Shown here: positions 41,100-49,320 of the stretch, in pieces | Layout: each line of letters starts with the position of its first letter | Position numbering within the stretch: the first letter of the stretch is position 1 | NCBI GenBank assembly: GCA_900752435.1 | Contig: CAADVD010000037.1 | Location: 1 to 61,108 of the forward strand | Direction of reading: 5' to 3' | DNA from: Oscillospiraceae bacterium | GTDB lineage: Bacteria; Bacillota; Clostridia; Oscillospirales; Ruminococcaceae | Length of the DNA stretch: 61,108 bases | Position numbers and translations under genes: made by a program | The notes under the pieces: generated by a model | Told to the model about the DNA's origin: nothing | What the model saw: the letters and a program-made list of their open reading frames with translations, nothing else | The model's database searches: none

Positions 41100-43049
41100 T
41101 CAGTCCTTTTTTAATTTTCTCTTTTGATGAAGCAGCCATGTCAGCACCGCTCCATTTCCCATCACAGCCAGCAGCAAAACCGCCAAATTCAATGCATCGC
41201 CCGTTTTGGGACTTGTGTTTTGCGGAAGGCTACTTGCAGAGCTGTTATTCGATGCCGCAGAGCTGTCCGAGCTCGTGCTGCCCGCATCAGAACTGCTGGA
41301 GTCGGTAGCACTGGATGTTGGTGTCCATTTGGCCACCAAGGTCATATTATCCGCTACTGGAGTGCTAAAATCCCATTTTTGACTGCCGTTGTACCAACCA
41401 TCAAAAAGATACCCCGATCTTTCCGGTGCGCTGGGTTCCTCCACCGCTGTATTGTAGGCAACAGTCTGGACGATGGGGGGTTCGCCGTTTCCGGCATCAA
41501 ACGTCACATCGCAGACAGCGTTGGGCTCAAGAGTAACCGACATTTTCTGCTTGCCAATCGCAGAATTCACCGCACCTGTATCATATGTATACACAATGAC
41601 ATTCTCTGTTGTAGGAGGCGCCGCAAACTGCACTGCCGTTTCGGACACAACCTGCCCGTCGATGGCTTGCATATTGGAAATCTGCTGAGCATTTTCCTGT
41701 CCCACTAGCGTGGCTGCATCAAACGTCCAGCTATCATTGGCATCTTTACGCACTGAAACAGAAACCCTTTGGTCATTGCAGTCCAAAGAAACCAGTGCAT
41801 CATTCCCTGCCAAATTCAAAGAGGCAAGCGCATTTTCCCCACATCGTAAATCTTTCAAAGCAACATTTGCCGAAACATCCAAAGAAGCGATCTGATTATC
41901 AAAACACATGATTGTTTCTAAAGCACGATTGTGCGACGTATCCAACGCAGTCAACTGGTTGTCATAGCACTTCAGCTCAATCAGTTTGGGATTTTGACTG
42001 AGATCCAAAGAAATCAACTGATTAGCAGAGCAGTCCAAAAGCATAAGCTCCGGGTTGTAACGAGTGTCCAGTGCCGTTAGCTCGTTGGCATAACACGATA
42101 GTGTTTCCAACTGGGGCATACCGCTCAAATCCAACTCCGCAAGACCGATATTGGCACACCCCAACGTTTTCAGCACTGGCGCGTCCGGAATATTCAAAGC
42201 ATCCAGTGCAAAATTGTTATCACATGTAGCCAATGTCAAATTGGGTAATGCATCAGGAAATATAATGTCTGTCATCTGCATATTGGAATGGCAATCCAAT
42301 ACCGACAAATTCTTGAGATCGGACAAATCTAAGGTTTGCAGGTTACACTTATAGCAATCCAGTATTTGCAAAGCATAGCATCCCTCCAAATTCAACTGGG
42401 TTAGATTGGAGTTCGAAGAACAACGAACGGTCTGCAAGCGTGTTTTGCCGGACAAGTCCAATGTGCTTAGGCTTGTTCCTGTACATTCTACCCACTCGAG
42501 AAGCTCATTATCCGAAAGATCCAAGTTTGATATTCCTGTTTGGGAACAACACAGCCCTTTTAACTGAGAATTTGCAGAAACATCCAATTGTTTAAGGCTA
42601 AAATTCGCTTGACAATACAGATTTTCCAGCTTCGTATTTTGAGAAACATCCAGAGAACGTATATTTTGATAAGAACAATCCAATTTTATCAGATTTGGAA
42701 AATATTCAATCCCCTCAAGACTTGCAATTTTTCCGCCGCCCAGTTCCATAATTTCGACTGCATTGCACTCCTGTTCAGATAAGACACCATCCTGATCCAA
42801 ATCATAGTTTTTGCTGACAAACGCTCGAAAATCCTCATCCGGAAAATGCTCGGCATCAATAGTCAACGCCGTATCCGGCAAAATCGGCGTTTCCAGATCC
42901 TGTGACAAGCCTTGTGTCGCCTGTGCTGAATCCGATACCACCGCATTGTTTTCTGCCAGCACAGGTGAAGTTTGTGCCAGCACCAAGCAAGCAATCAGCA
43001 ACGCGACACTCCATTTCTTAGCGCCCTCGCAAATGGCTGCTTTTTTCAT
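41100..43049 (-). CDS. LRR surface protein with Listeria-Bacteroides repeat and sortase signal
   Basis: A 649-residue cell-wall protein. A signal peptide (about residues 1-32) is followed by an EF-hand-like DLDQDGVLSEQE near 83-94. Then come about 17 leucine-rich repeats of the LDCSxNxLxxLDLSxN type with regular cysteines (residues about 105-435). A Listeria-Bacteroides repeat (VTFDAGNGEPP...GYLFDGWYNG...LVAKW) follows. A Ser-rich wall spacer, an LPXTG-like SPKTGD, a hydrophobic helix and KRKLKKD complete the anchor. It probably binds a host or surface partner. The promoter at 43176 serves it alone. Confidence 0.92.
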   Translation of the reverse strand: MKKAAICEGAKKWSVALLIACLVLAQTSPVLAENNAVVSDSAQATQGLSQDLETPILPDTALTIDAEHFPDEDFRAFVSKNYDLDQDGVLSEQECNAVEIMELGGGKIASLEGIEYFPNLIKLDCSYQNIRSLDVSQNTKLENLYCQANFSLKQLDVSANSQLKGLCCSQTGISNLDLSDNELLEWVECTGTSLSTLDLSGKTRLQTVRCSSNSNLTQLNLEGCYALQILDCYKCNLQTLDLSDLKNLSVLDCHSNMQMTDIIFPDALPNLTLATCDNNFALDALNIPDAPVLKTLGCANIGLAELDLSGMPQLETLSCYANELTALDTRYNPELMLLDCSANQLISLDLSQNPKLIELKCYDNQLTALDTSHNRALETIMCFDNQIASLDVSANVALKDLRCGENALASLNLAGNDALVSLDCNDQRVSVSVRKDANDSWTFDAATLVGQENAQQISNMQAIDGQVVSETAVQFAAPPTTENVIVYTYDTGAVNSAIGKQKMSVTLEPNAVCDVTFDAGNGEPPIVQTVAYNTAVEEPSAPERSGYLFDGWYNGSQKWDFSTPVADNMTLVAKWTPTSSATDSSSSDAGSTSSDSSAASNNSSASSLPQNTSPKTGDALNLAVLLLAVMGNGAVLTWLLHQKRKLKKD

Positions 43050-43175
43050 ACAATCACATTCCTTTCCTGAAACGAACTCACTTTTTACAATTGTCGGTAT
43101 CGTCTTACCGAATCACTTCCGTTCGTCTCACAAAACATCCTTTTCTCCCAGAAAGATGGGTTCCTTTAGTTCTTC

Positions 43176-43203
43176 ATTATATAAATTGATTGGGAATGCA
43201 CAA
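43176..43203 (-). promoter_or_regulatory. promoter of the LRR protein gene
   Basis: TTGTGC and TATAAT with a 16-nt spacer, about 125 nt before the start codon. Confidence 0.55.
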
Positions 43204-43339
43204 TACTTTTTACACGAAATCCCCTATTTCTTACGTGAATCCTGATCTAGAAAAGCGACACTGAAGCTCCGTTAAAGCCCATGTCGTTATCCCACCCCTT
43301 GATAAATCAAGAGTTCGTTATGCAGAATATTTTTGCTTG

Positions 43340-43412
43340 GTACTATTGTAAGATGCACAGTCATAAATTGCGTGTATAGCCGTTAGGCAGTCTATATACG
43401 GTATTGCCTTAA
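43340..43412. mobile_element. MITE, damaged copy
   Basis: GTAAGATGCACAGTC, ATAGCCGTTAGGCAGTCT and the right end ACGGTATTGCCTTAA match the full copy at 25889. The left terminal repeat is missing or altered, and about eight internal bases are gone. Confidence 0.7.
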
Positions 43413-43473
43413 GCAAGTTTGCTTTTATCAAGTAGACTTCAAAATCATTCTAATCTTTTCTGCATATATTGTC

Positions 43474-43502
43474 TTGGCTACCCTAAGAAAGTATGTTATA
43501 AT
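43474..43502 (+). promoter_or_regulatory. promoter of the orphan gene at 43536
   Basis: TTGGCT and a perfect TATAAT with a 17-nt spacer, 33 nt before the proposed start codon. Confidence 0.7.
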
Positions 43503-43535
43503 GAACTTGTACTATAATAGTAGGAGGGGTGTCCT

Positions 43536-44093
43536 ATTAAAAAAGATAATGTATTGGAAAAAAATACTTCAGTATTAAAAACTCCGCTTGTAGACATTGA
43601 AATCATAGACGAAAATGGAAACAACATCTTATTTGACCTCATTGAAAGTACAAACACCTGTCATTCAATATGTCTTGAGAATGATGCAAATAAAATCAGA
43701 GAAGTTACTGATTATGCTGAAAAAATAATCAGGATAAACACTGCTTCTTTGCACATTGGGCAGACTTACTTTATCAAGTCATCTAAACCTCTTGAATATC
43801 GTTCTTCAGACGAGCATTTGTTTACTTATGGTTATACCGAAGGAATGCAGACATTTGCTATCAGTTTTCCTGATCCTAATGATGATGAAAAATATTTTCC
43901 AGAGCATCCTAGCAATAAATTGATTTGGTATGACTTCAATTGCGAAGTGAATACCGGAACGCAGCCTGTATCTTTTTATCTGATAGACAGAGAAAAAGAA
44001 TACATTTATATAGCTGCTGCCTGGATTTGGAATATTCAAGATTATATGCTTGACTATGAAGGTAGTGCAGAAGTATTCACAGGGATAATATAG
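43536..44093 (+). CDS. orphan cytosolic protein, possible ATT start
   Basis: A protein of about 185 residues, acidic and beta-rich, with several Trp/Tyr residues (NKLIWYDFNCEV, YIYIAAAWIWNIQDYMLDYEG). No family is recognised. The first ordinary start in frame is TTG at 43554. However, AGGAGGGG stands eight bases before an in-frame ATT at 43536, which would give MKKDNVLEKNTSVLK, a more natural N-terminus. Either the rare ATT codon is used or an ATG has mutated. AT content is higher than in neighbouring housekeeping genes, which suggests acquired DNA. Confidence 0.65.
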   Translation: MKKDNVLEKNTSVLKTPLVDIEIIDENGNNILFDLIESTNTCHSICLENDANKIREVTDYAEKIIRINTASLHIGQTYFIKSSKPLEYRSSDEHLFTYGYTEGMQTFAISFPDPNDDEKYFPEHPSNKLIWYDFNCEVNTGTQPVSFYLIDREKEYIYIAAAWIWNIQDYMLDYEGSAEVFTGII

Positions 44094-44180
44094 GTTACTT
44101 GCTAAAGCTGTAGCCACAAGACAGTTTGCTTCAGCCCTATCTTGATGCCCGACCTCTTTCGATTTTGATATATTTCTTTT

Positions 44181-44618
44181 ATTCGTATGGCTCAGTATGA
44201 GTAGGGAACAAGAACACCAAAGACCGATGTAACAAACCAGCTTGCAAAGGCTTTGGAAGTTTCTCCGCAGGCTCTTGCCGTTCCCGATATTGACAGCTAT
44301 CTCGGACTTATGCATACCTTATTTACCCTTGAAGATATTTACGGTCTGACGGTTGAAAAAGGCGAGAACGACGTTTCTCTGCGTGTTGACCCTTGCAAGG
44401 GCAAAGATGCTGCCGAGATTTCTGTAATGCTTTCTGCGTGGGCAGAACAGGCTGAAAAATACCGGAATGGCGACATCAGCCGGGAGGACTATGACAAGTG
44501 GCGCTACAACTACCCGAAGTATGATAAAACTTCTGGTTATGTAAAAGTTTCGTCACAGGAACTCAGCGATATGTTGTCGGATGATCTAAGTGGAGGAAAA
44601 AGCAATGGATTATATTGA
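44181..44618 (+). pseudogene. XRE-family regulator remnant with an amber codon
   Basis: The frame reads RMAQYE, then a TAG at 44202-44204, then GTRTPKTDVTNQLAKALEVSPQALAVP and continues to 44618. Restoring TAG to CAG gives the standard YEQGTRTPK turn of an XRE helix-turn-helix. The sequence upstream of 44181 no longer encodes the first helices, so the 5' part is lost. The C-terminal part (IDSYLGLMHTLFTLEDIYGL, KWRYNYPKYD) is intact and looks like regulators carried on conjugative elements. A restart at the ATG 44253 would yield 121 residues without a DNA-binding domain. Confidence 0.78.
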
Positions 44619-44847
44619 AGCCCATAAATTTTCTATCAATCACAAAAGAGAGCTTGAAAAGGATGTGAAATGCGGCTGTTTTTACTGTTTAGAAATTTTT
44701 GACCCAAAAGAAATTACAGAATGGATTGAAGATACATCCGGAACCGCAATATGCCCATATTGTGGGATAGATTCTGTTATAGGGGCATATACTGGATATC
44801 CGATTACCCCTGAATTTTTGAAACAGATGCGCGAATACTGGTTCTAA
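44605..44847 (+). CDS. small zinc-ribbon-like protein
   Basis: An 80-residue cytosolic protein with paired cysteines (CGCFYC and CPYCG) around an EIFDPKEITEWIED segment, ending SVIGAYTGYPITPEFLKQMREYWF (in pieces). The pattern is that of a widely distributed uncharacterised small protein, often annotated only as cytoplasmic protein. The ATG has GGAGG eight bases upstream and overlaps the end of the XRE remnant by 14 nt. The cysteines probably bind zinc. Function unknown. Confidence 0.78.
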   Translation: MDYIEAHKFSINHKRELEKDVKCGCFYCLEIFDPKEITEWIEDTSGTAICPYCGIDSVIGAYTGYPITPEFLKQMREYWF

Positions 44848-44856
44848 AGCAATAAA

Positions 44857-44895
44857 AAAGAGCTATCAGACTTTCAAAAAATCTGATAGCTCTTT
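44857..44895. terminator. bidirectional terminator between convergent genes
   Basis: AAAGAGCTATCAGA and its exact complement enclose an AT-rich loop, with A-runs before and T-rich sequence after. It separates the plus-strand zinc-ribbon gene from guaA. A second weaker hairpin (AAAAGCC...GGGCTTTTTT) is at about 44947-44972. Confidence 0.85.
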
Positions 44896-44983
44896 ACTTT
44901 TACAATAATTCAAATAATGTTGCCACAGAGGGCATCAAAGCGGCGAAAAGCCTTTATTTACGGGCTTTTTTAGTGGTATAAAA

Positions 44984-46516
44984 TCATTCCCACTCAATCG
45001 TCGCCGGCGGCTTCGTCGTCACATCATACACAATTCGATTGATATGCCCAACCTCATTGACAATCCGGCTCGAAATCTTGGCCAACAGCTCATACGGAAT
45101 CTTTGCAAAATCCGCCGTCATAAAGTCGGTGGTCGTCACACCTCTTAACGCCAGCGTGTAGTCATACGTTCTTCCGTCACCCATAACGCCCACGCTCCGC
45201 ATGGAGGTCAGCACCGCAAAATACTGATGGATGTCGCGATCCAATCCAGCCAGCGCAATTTCTTCGCGGAAAATCGCATCGGCATCCTGCAAAATCGCAA
45301 TCTTTTCTTTGGTGATTTCGCCAATGATACGGATGGCCAGTCCCGGTCCTGGGAACGGCTGACGCCAAACCAGATATTCCGGCAACCCCAATTCCAGACC
45401 CAACTGACGAACCTCATCCTTAAACAACAGACGAAGCGGTTCGATGATTTCTTTGAAGTCCACATAATCCGGCAAGCCTCCCACATTGTGATGGCTCTTA
45501 ATCACAGCCGCATCGCCTGCGCCGGATTCAATCACATCCGGATAAATGGTGCCCTGTACAAGAAAATCCACTTTACCGATTTTTTTGGCTTCTGCTTCAA
45601 AGACACGGATGAACTCTTCGCCAATAATTTTGCGCTTGCGTTCCGGTTCTGCCTGACCGGCCAGCTTGCTGAGGAATTGCTCTCCCGCATTCACACGTAC
45701 AAAGTTGATGTCCCATCCGGCAAATGCCTGCTCGACTTCGTCGCCTTCGTTTTTGCGCATCAGACCGTGATCCACAAAAATGCAGGTCAATTGATCGCCG
45801 ACTGCTTTGGACAACAGTGCCGCAGCAACGGAGGAATCCACGCCGCCGGACAGCGCCAACAGCACCTTGCCGTCCTTGACTTTTTCACGAATTTGGTTGA
45901 TGGCGGTCTGCGCATAGTTGCCCATGTTCCAATCGCCCTTACAGCCGCACACTTCAAACAGGAAGTTGCGCAGCATTTTGACGCCGTTTTCGGTATGGTT
46001 CACTTCTGGATGATACTGCATGCCATAGAATTTCTTTTCCACGTTCTGCATCGCCGCCACTGGACAATCCGCAGTGTGCGCCACCGAGACAAAGCCTTCC
46101 GGCAAACCGTCGATGTAATCGTTGTGGCTCATCCAAGTAATGCCCTGCTCCGGCAAGCCGACAAACAGAGGCGAGGTCACGTCAAAGTTGGTCGGCGTTT
46201 TGCCGAATTCCTTCGCATCGGCGTTTTTCACACTGCCGCCCAGCGTTTGCGCCATCAACTGACAGCCGTAGCACAAGCCCAGCACCGGAACACCCAGCTC
46301 AAAAATTGCCGGATCCACCTTCGGTGCGTTTTCATCGTAAGCGCTGTTTGGACCGCCGGTAAAAATAATGCCGACCGGATTCAGGCTTTTGATTTCCTCC
46401 AAGGATGTTTTGTAGGATTTGACCTCACAGTAGACGTTGCATTCACGCACGCGGCGCGCAATCAGCTGGTTGTACTGGCCGCCAAAGTCGAGTATCAGAA
46501 CGTATTCATGTGCCAT
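44984..46516 (-). CDS. guaA: GMP synthase (glutamine-hydrolysing)
   Basis: A 510-residue enzyme that converts XMP to GMP with glutamine and ATP. The amidotransferase domain has its nucleophile Cys82 in GLCYGCQLMA, with the His/Glu pair in YHPEVNHTENG. The PP-loop is SGGVDSSVAAALL near residue 225, and the C-terminal dimerisation domain ends VTTKPPATIEWE. Length and motifs are standard. GGAGG lies about 11 bases before the ATG. No purine riboswitch or G-box core is evident in the short upstream region. Confidence 0.97.
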   Translation of the reverse strand: MAHEYVLILDFGGQYNQLIARRVRECNVYCEVKSYKTSLEEIKSLNPVGIIFTGGPNSAYDENAPKVDPAIFELGVPVLGLCYGCQLMAQTLGGSVKNADAKEFGKTPTNFDVTSPLFVGLPEQGITWMSHNDYIDGLPEGFVSVAHTADCPVAAMQNVEKKFYGMQYHPEVNHTENGVKMLRNFLFEVCGCKGDWNMGNYAQTAINQIREKVKDGKVLLALSGGVDSSVAAALLSKAVGDQLTCIFVDHGLMRKNEGDEVEQAFAGWDINFVRVNAGEQFLSKLAGQAEPERKRKIIGEEFIRVFEAEAKKIGKVDFLVQGTIYPDVIESGAGDAAVIKSHHNVGGLPDYVDFKEIIEPLRLLFKDEVRQLGLELGLPEYLVWRQPFPGPGLAIRIIGEITKEKIAILQDADAIFREEIALAGLDRDIHQYFAVLTSMRSVGVMGDGRTYDYTLALRGVTTTDFMTADFAKIPYELLAKISSRIVNEVGHINRIVYDVTTKPPATIEWE

Positions 46517-46734
46517 CTTTCTGCATTCCTCCGTTTGTAATTTGAATATGGTTTCTATTTTCTATTTTGCCATTTTTCACGCCGGATTTCAAGTCTTTTC
46601 GCCATTTCTTTCGCTGGTTTAGCGAGTCGTTGCATTTATGAAGAAAGAATTTGGCTTTTATGGTTAAAATAACATTAGCCGTTCCAGACGGCCGAACAGT
46701 AATTGAACCAGTATTTTTTGGAGGAATGACGGGA

Positions 46735-48333
46735 ATGACCAAGCGAATCGCCGCAATTTTTTGCGGTTTTTGTATTCTGTTTACGTTTTTGTATTTGCGG
46801 ATTGCCGTGCTCGGTACGAACAGCCGGTATATCGAAGCGGCCAACGACCAATCAAGCTATACGCTCTCCATTCCCACGGAGCGTGCAACCATTTACGACT
46901 GCAACCTGAATCCGGTAGTCAACCAAAGCTACCGGTACATCGCAGCGGTAGTGCCTACCCCGGACAACATCGCTTTGCTGTCCGACCACGCTGTCAATAT
47001 GACAGAAGCGGATTTGCAGGCGCAGTTACGAGAGAAACAGCCGTTTCTATGCGAAGTGGACACGTATGAACTGGCTCAAGAGGGAATCGAAGTTTTTCCG
47101 GTACACAACCGCTACGAATCCGAGCAAATTGCCAATCATTTGATTGGTTACCTTGATGCATCCGGCGCTGGTGTGACCGGTTTGGAGGCCGCTTATGATG
47201 ACTTGATGACGGCGGGTGTTGAGGCCACCCAAATCACGTACACACTCGATGGATTCGGTCAATGCCGTACCGATGTGAAACCAGAGATTCACTACGGTTC
47301 TCTGCCGTCGGACAACATCGTGCTGACCATCGATTCAGAAATTCAGGCGCTTTGTGAACAAATCGGCTCGAAACATTTGGACAAGGGTGCCATTGTAGTG
47401 ATGGAATGCGCCACAGGCAAGCTTCGCGCGGTGTGCAGTTTTCCGACATTTTCACAGGAAAATTTGGAGGAAGCCATCAGCGATACGGAAGGGTCGCCAA
47501 TGCTCAACCGGGCGTTCAACGCATACAGCGTGGGTTCAACCTTTAAAGTTGTGACTACGGCGGCGGCGCTCACACAGGGGCTGTCTCCAACAGAAACTTA
47601 CACATGCGAAGGCAGTATCACGGTCGGTGAGAACACGTTTCACTGCCATCAACGGGAAGGACACGGTGTACTCGACGTCAAGCAGGCGCTGATGGTGAGC
47701 TGTAACCCGTTTTTCATCCATCTTGGTCAGCAGATTCAGCCGAAGCTGTTTTTGCGCATGGCAAGCGATTTGTCCTTTGGCAAGCAATATGAGCTGGCGC
47801 CCGGCATGCTGACGGCATCCGGTCAGCTTCCAAATTTGGAAGAGATGAACGACGCAGGCAGTGTGGCCAATTTCAGCTTTGGCCAGGGGATCCTGACGGC
47901 GACGCCAGTTCAGCTGGCACAAATGATGAGCAGTGTTGCCAACGATGGATTTACGCCCACGCCGATTCTGATTGAAGGGCATACGGCAGACGGAAAGGCG
48001 GTCACCGAACAGCCGGAGGTTTCCGGTATTCAAGCGATGTCCGCTGGGGTCGCACAGACTTTGCAGGACGATTTGACCGCCTGCGTAATGGAACGCGAAG
48101 CGCAGTACGCCAAGCCCTCCACGGTAACTGCCGCTGGTAAAACCGGTACGGCGCAAACAGGCATTTACGATGGTGACACGGAATTGTGCAACGGATGGTT
48201 CGCCGGCTATTTCCCAGCGGAAGAACCCAAGTACGCAGTTGCAGTGCTCGCAGAAAATGCCGATACCGGCAATGTGGATGCGTCACCAGTCTTTCAAGAA
48301 ATTGCAGATGGACTGACCGTAATGGGAAAATAA
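46735..48333 (+). CDS. class B penicillin-binding protein (transpeptidase)
   Basis: A 532-residue protein with one N-terminal membrane helix (IAAIFCGFCILFTFLYL), a dimerisation region, and a transpeptidase domain. The active-site SxxK is Ser268-TFK (SVGSTFK), the second motif SCN (MVSCNPFF), and the third KTG (GKTGTAQTG). It cross-links peptidoglycan. Compared with SpoVD/FtsI it lacks PASTA domains and is short, resembling PbpA/PBP2-type proteins linked to elongation or sporulation. The ATG at 46735 is nine bases after GGAGGA; the open frame extends to 46651. It is divergent from guaA. Confidence 0.93.
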   Translation: MTKRIAAIFCGFCILFTFLYLRIAVLGTNSRYIEAANDQSSYTLSIPTERATIYDCNLNPVVNQSYRYIAAVVPTPDNIALLSDHAVNMTEADLQAQLREKQPFLCEVDTYELAQEGIEVFPVHNRYESEQIANHLIGYLDASGAGVTGLEAAYDDLMTAGVEATQITYTLDGFGQCRTDVKPEIHYGSLPSDNIVLTIDSEIQALCEQIGSKHLDKGAIVVMECATGKLRAVCSFPTFSQENLEEAISDTEGSPMLNRAFNAYSVGSTFKVVTTAAALTQGLSPTETYTCEGSITVGENTFHCHQREGHGVLDVKQALMVSCNPFFIHLGQQIQPKLFLRMASDLSFGKQYELAPGMLTASGQLPNLEEMNDAGSVANFSFGQGILTATPVQLAQMMSSVANDGFTPTPILIEGHTADGKAVTEQPEVSGIQAMSAGVAQTLQDDLTACVMEREAQYAKPSTVTAAGKTGTAQTGIYDGDTELCNGWFAGYFPAEEPKYAVAVLAENADTGNVDASPVFQEIADGLTVMGK

Positions 48334-48448
48334 CAAATTGCAAATTACGCACCGATGCATGCTGCTATGTCGATTTTGAGATTGTACTCAGATGGAGTGA
48401 TTCGATATTACATTCGTAGAAAATGTCATACGGTTGCGGTATCTGGAA

Positions 48449-48476
48449 GCGGACGCACGATGCGCGCCCCTACCGG
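48449..48476 (-). repeat. REP-like GTAGGGG palindrome, copy 3
   Basis: On the minus strand: CCGGTAGGGGCGCGCATC then GTGCGTCCGC. Close to copy 4 at 48624 but inverted. Confidence 0.7.
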
Positions 48477-48489
48477 ATAATTCACCCCT

Positions 48490-48537
48490 TCACTATACCC
48501 TCAAAAACAGCAAAAAGTTGCACGCAAACATGCAACT
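48490..48537 (+). repeat. diverged copy of the GP-PDE terminator block
   Basis: TCACTATACCCTCAAAAA, then AAAAGTTGCAC...TGCAACTT, matching 12114-12165. The stem is shorter and lacks the T-run. Confidence 0.65.
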
Positions 48538-48623
48538 TCGGAAAATAATTTTTTATGAACATTAATATTTTGTAGAAATGCATAAATCTCATTGGTAAAT
48601 TATATGCAAAACAACAACAAAAT

Positions 48624-48650
48624 CCGTAGGGGCGCGCATTGCGCGTCCGG
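48624..48650 (+). repeat. REP-like GTAGGGG palindrome, copy 4
   Basis: CCGTAGGGGCGCGCATT then GCGCGTCCGG; an inverted neighbour of copy 3. Confidence 0.7.
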
Positions 48651-48736
48651 CTTTAGGATGCCCTTTTCTATCTGTGAAAAAACAGCATAAAAACAATCTG
48701 CTTTCATAACAACGCATTCAGCAAAATATCTTTGCT

Positions 48737-48965
48737 CTAATCCTTTTGATTGCGTTTTTGCATCCAAATTCCCTGTTTGGTAAAAATCATTTCCATTTCA
48801 TCTTTTGGCTGAATGTTTAAGGCAATACCGCACATTCTTTGTGCGGTATCGCCTTAAATATTTGCGGATTTCTTTTGGTATGACGATTCTTCCCAACGAA
48901 TCAACTGGACGGCAGATCCCCACCATATTTTGCAGATTAATCTCCACTTTTTCTGTTTGATTCAA
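48737..48965 (-). pseudogene. AbrB-family regulator gene broken by a 33-nt palindromic insertion
   Basis: From a TTG at 48965 (AAAGGAG eight bases upstream) the frame reads MNQTEKVEINLQNMVGICRPVD, SLGRIVIPKEIRKYL, a clear AbrB/SpoVT swapped-hairpin domain. It then enters an inserted palindrome and stops at TGA 48798 after 55 codons. Removing 33 nt plus one TTAA copy restores KEIRKYL-NIQPKDEMEMIFTKQGIWMQKRNQKD and a TAG at 48737. The restored protein of about 63 residues has the right length for a transition-state regulator. Its promoter is intact. The truncated product could still form the N-terminal part of the domain. Confidence 0.85.
48817..48857. mobile_element. 33-nt palindromic mini-element with TTAA duplication
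   Basis: GGCAATACCGCAC-attcttt-GTGCGGTATCGCC (48821-48853) is flanked by TTAA on both sides. Its ends equal the terminal repeats of the MITE at 25889. Deleting it with one TTAA recreates the AbrB reading frame, which identifies the target and the 4-nt duplication. Confidence 0.8.
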
Positions 48966-48979
48966 AATTTTCACTCCTT

Positions 48980-48996
48980 TGTCCTGTTACAGGACA
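48980..48996. promoter_or_regulatory. palindromic operator candidate between divergent regulators
   Basis: TGTCCTG-TTA-CAGGACA is a perfect 17-nt palindrome between the AbrB remnant start and its promoter -10. Another TGTCCT half-site lies at about 49030 within the promoter spacer. The adjacent XRE regulator is the natural candidate to bind it. Confidence 0.6.
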
Positions 48997-49012
48997 CTCT
49001 TTTTCGGTTCTC

Positions 49013-49041
49013 CGTATAAACTTAAATTTGTCCTATGTCAA
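49013..49041 (-). promoter_or_regulatory. sigma-A promoter of the AbrB-family gene
   Basis: A perfect TTGACA and TATACG with a 17-nt spacer, about 50 nt before the TTG start. Confidence 0.75.
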
Positions 49042-49057
49042 GACAAGGAGCGAAAAA

Positions 49058-49300
49058 ATGGCAAGAATTATCGATACTTCCGACACCAACCTCGTTGGAG
49101 AAAATGTGCGCAAACTGCGCTTGCAAAAGGGTTGGTCGCAGCAATATCTCTCCATTCAACTGGAAACCGTTGCGGTTTACATTTGCAGAGGATCAATTTC
49201 CAGAATCGAGGACCGCAGTCGAACCGTCACCGACATTGAACTGAAAGGGTTGGCAGAAGTGCTGGGTGTATCCATCAGCGATTTGTTTGAAGGTGTATAG
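49058..49300 (+). CDS. XRE-family DNA-binding protein
   Basis: An 80-residue protein that is little more than a helix-turn-helix: GENVRKLRLQKGWSQQYLSIQLE, then SISRIEDRSRTVTDIELKGLAEVLGVSISDLF (in pieces). The ATG follows AAGGAG by seven bases. It is divergent from the broken AbrB-family gene and shares its regulatory region, where TGTCCTG palindromes suggest mutual or self-regulation. Length fits regulators in small mobile or stress modules. Confidence 0.88.
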   Translation: MARIIDTSDTNLVGENVRKLRLQKGWSQQYLSIQLETVAVYICRGSISRIEDRSRTVTDIELKGLAEVLGVSISDLFEGV

Positions 49301-49320
49301 ACTGCGGTTCGCAGCAATAG

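Larger units (their letters stand above)
43050..43535. other. intergenic region with two promoters and a MITE remnant
   Basis: No gene is seen. It holds the divergent promoters of the LRR gene (43176-43203) and the orphan gene at 43536 (43474-43502), plus a damaged MITE copy (43340-43412). Confidence 0.6.
48334..48736. other. gene-free repeat-rich region after the PBP gene
   Basis: About 400 nt without a gene. It contains an AATTGCAAATT tract at its start, two REP-like palindromes in opposite orientation (48449 and 48624), and a diverged copy of the GP-PDE terminator block (48490-48537). Confidence 0.65.

Noticed and set aside
45227..46540. A 437-codon plus-strand frame opposite guaA
   Set aside because: Antisense shadow of a firmly identified gene.
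46517..46734. Purine riboswitch between guaA and the PBP gene
   Set aside because: The divergent region is short and no conserved riboswitch core was seen on either strand.
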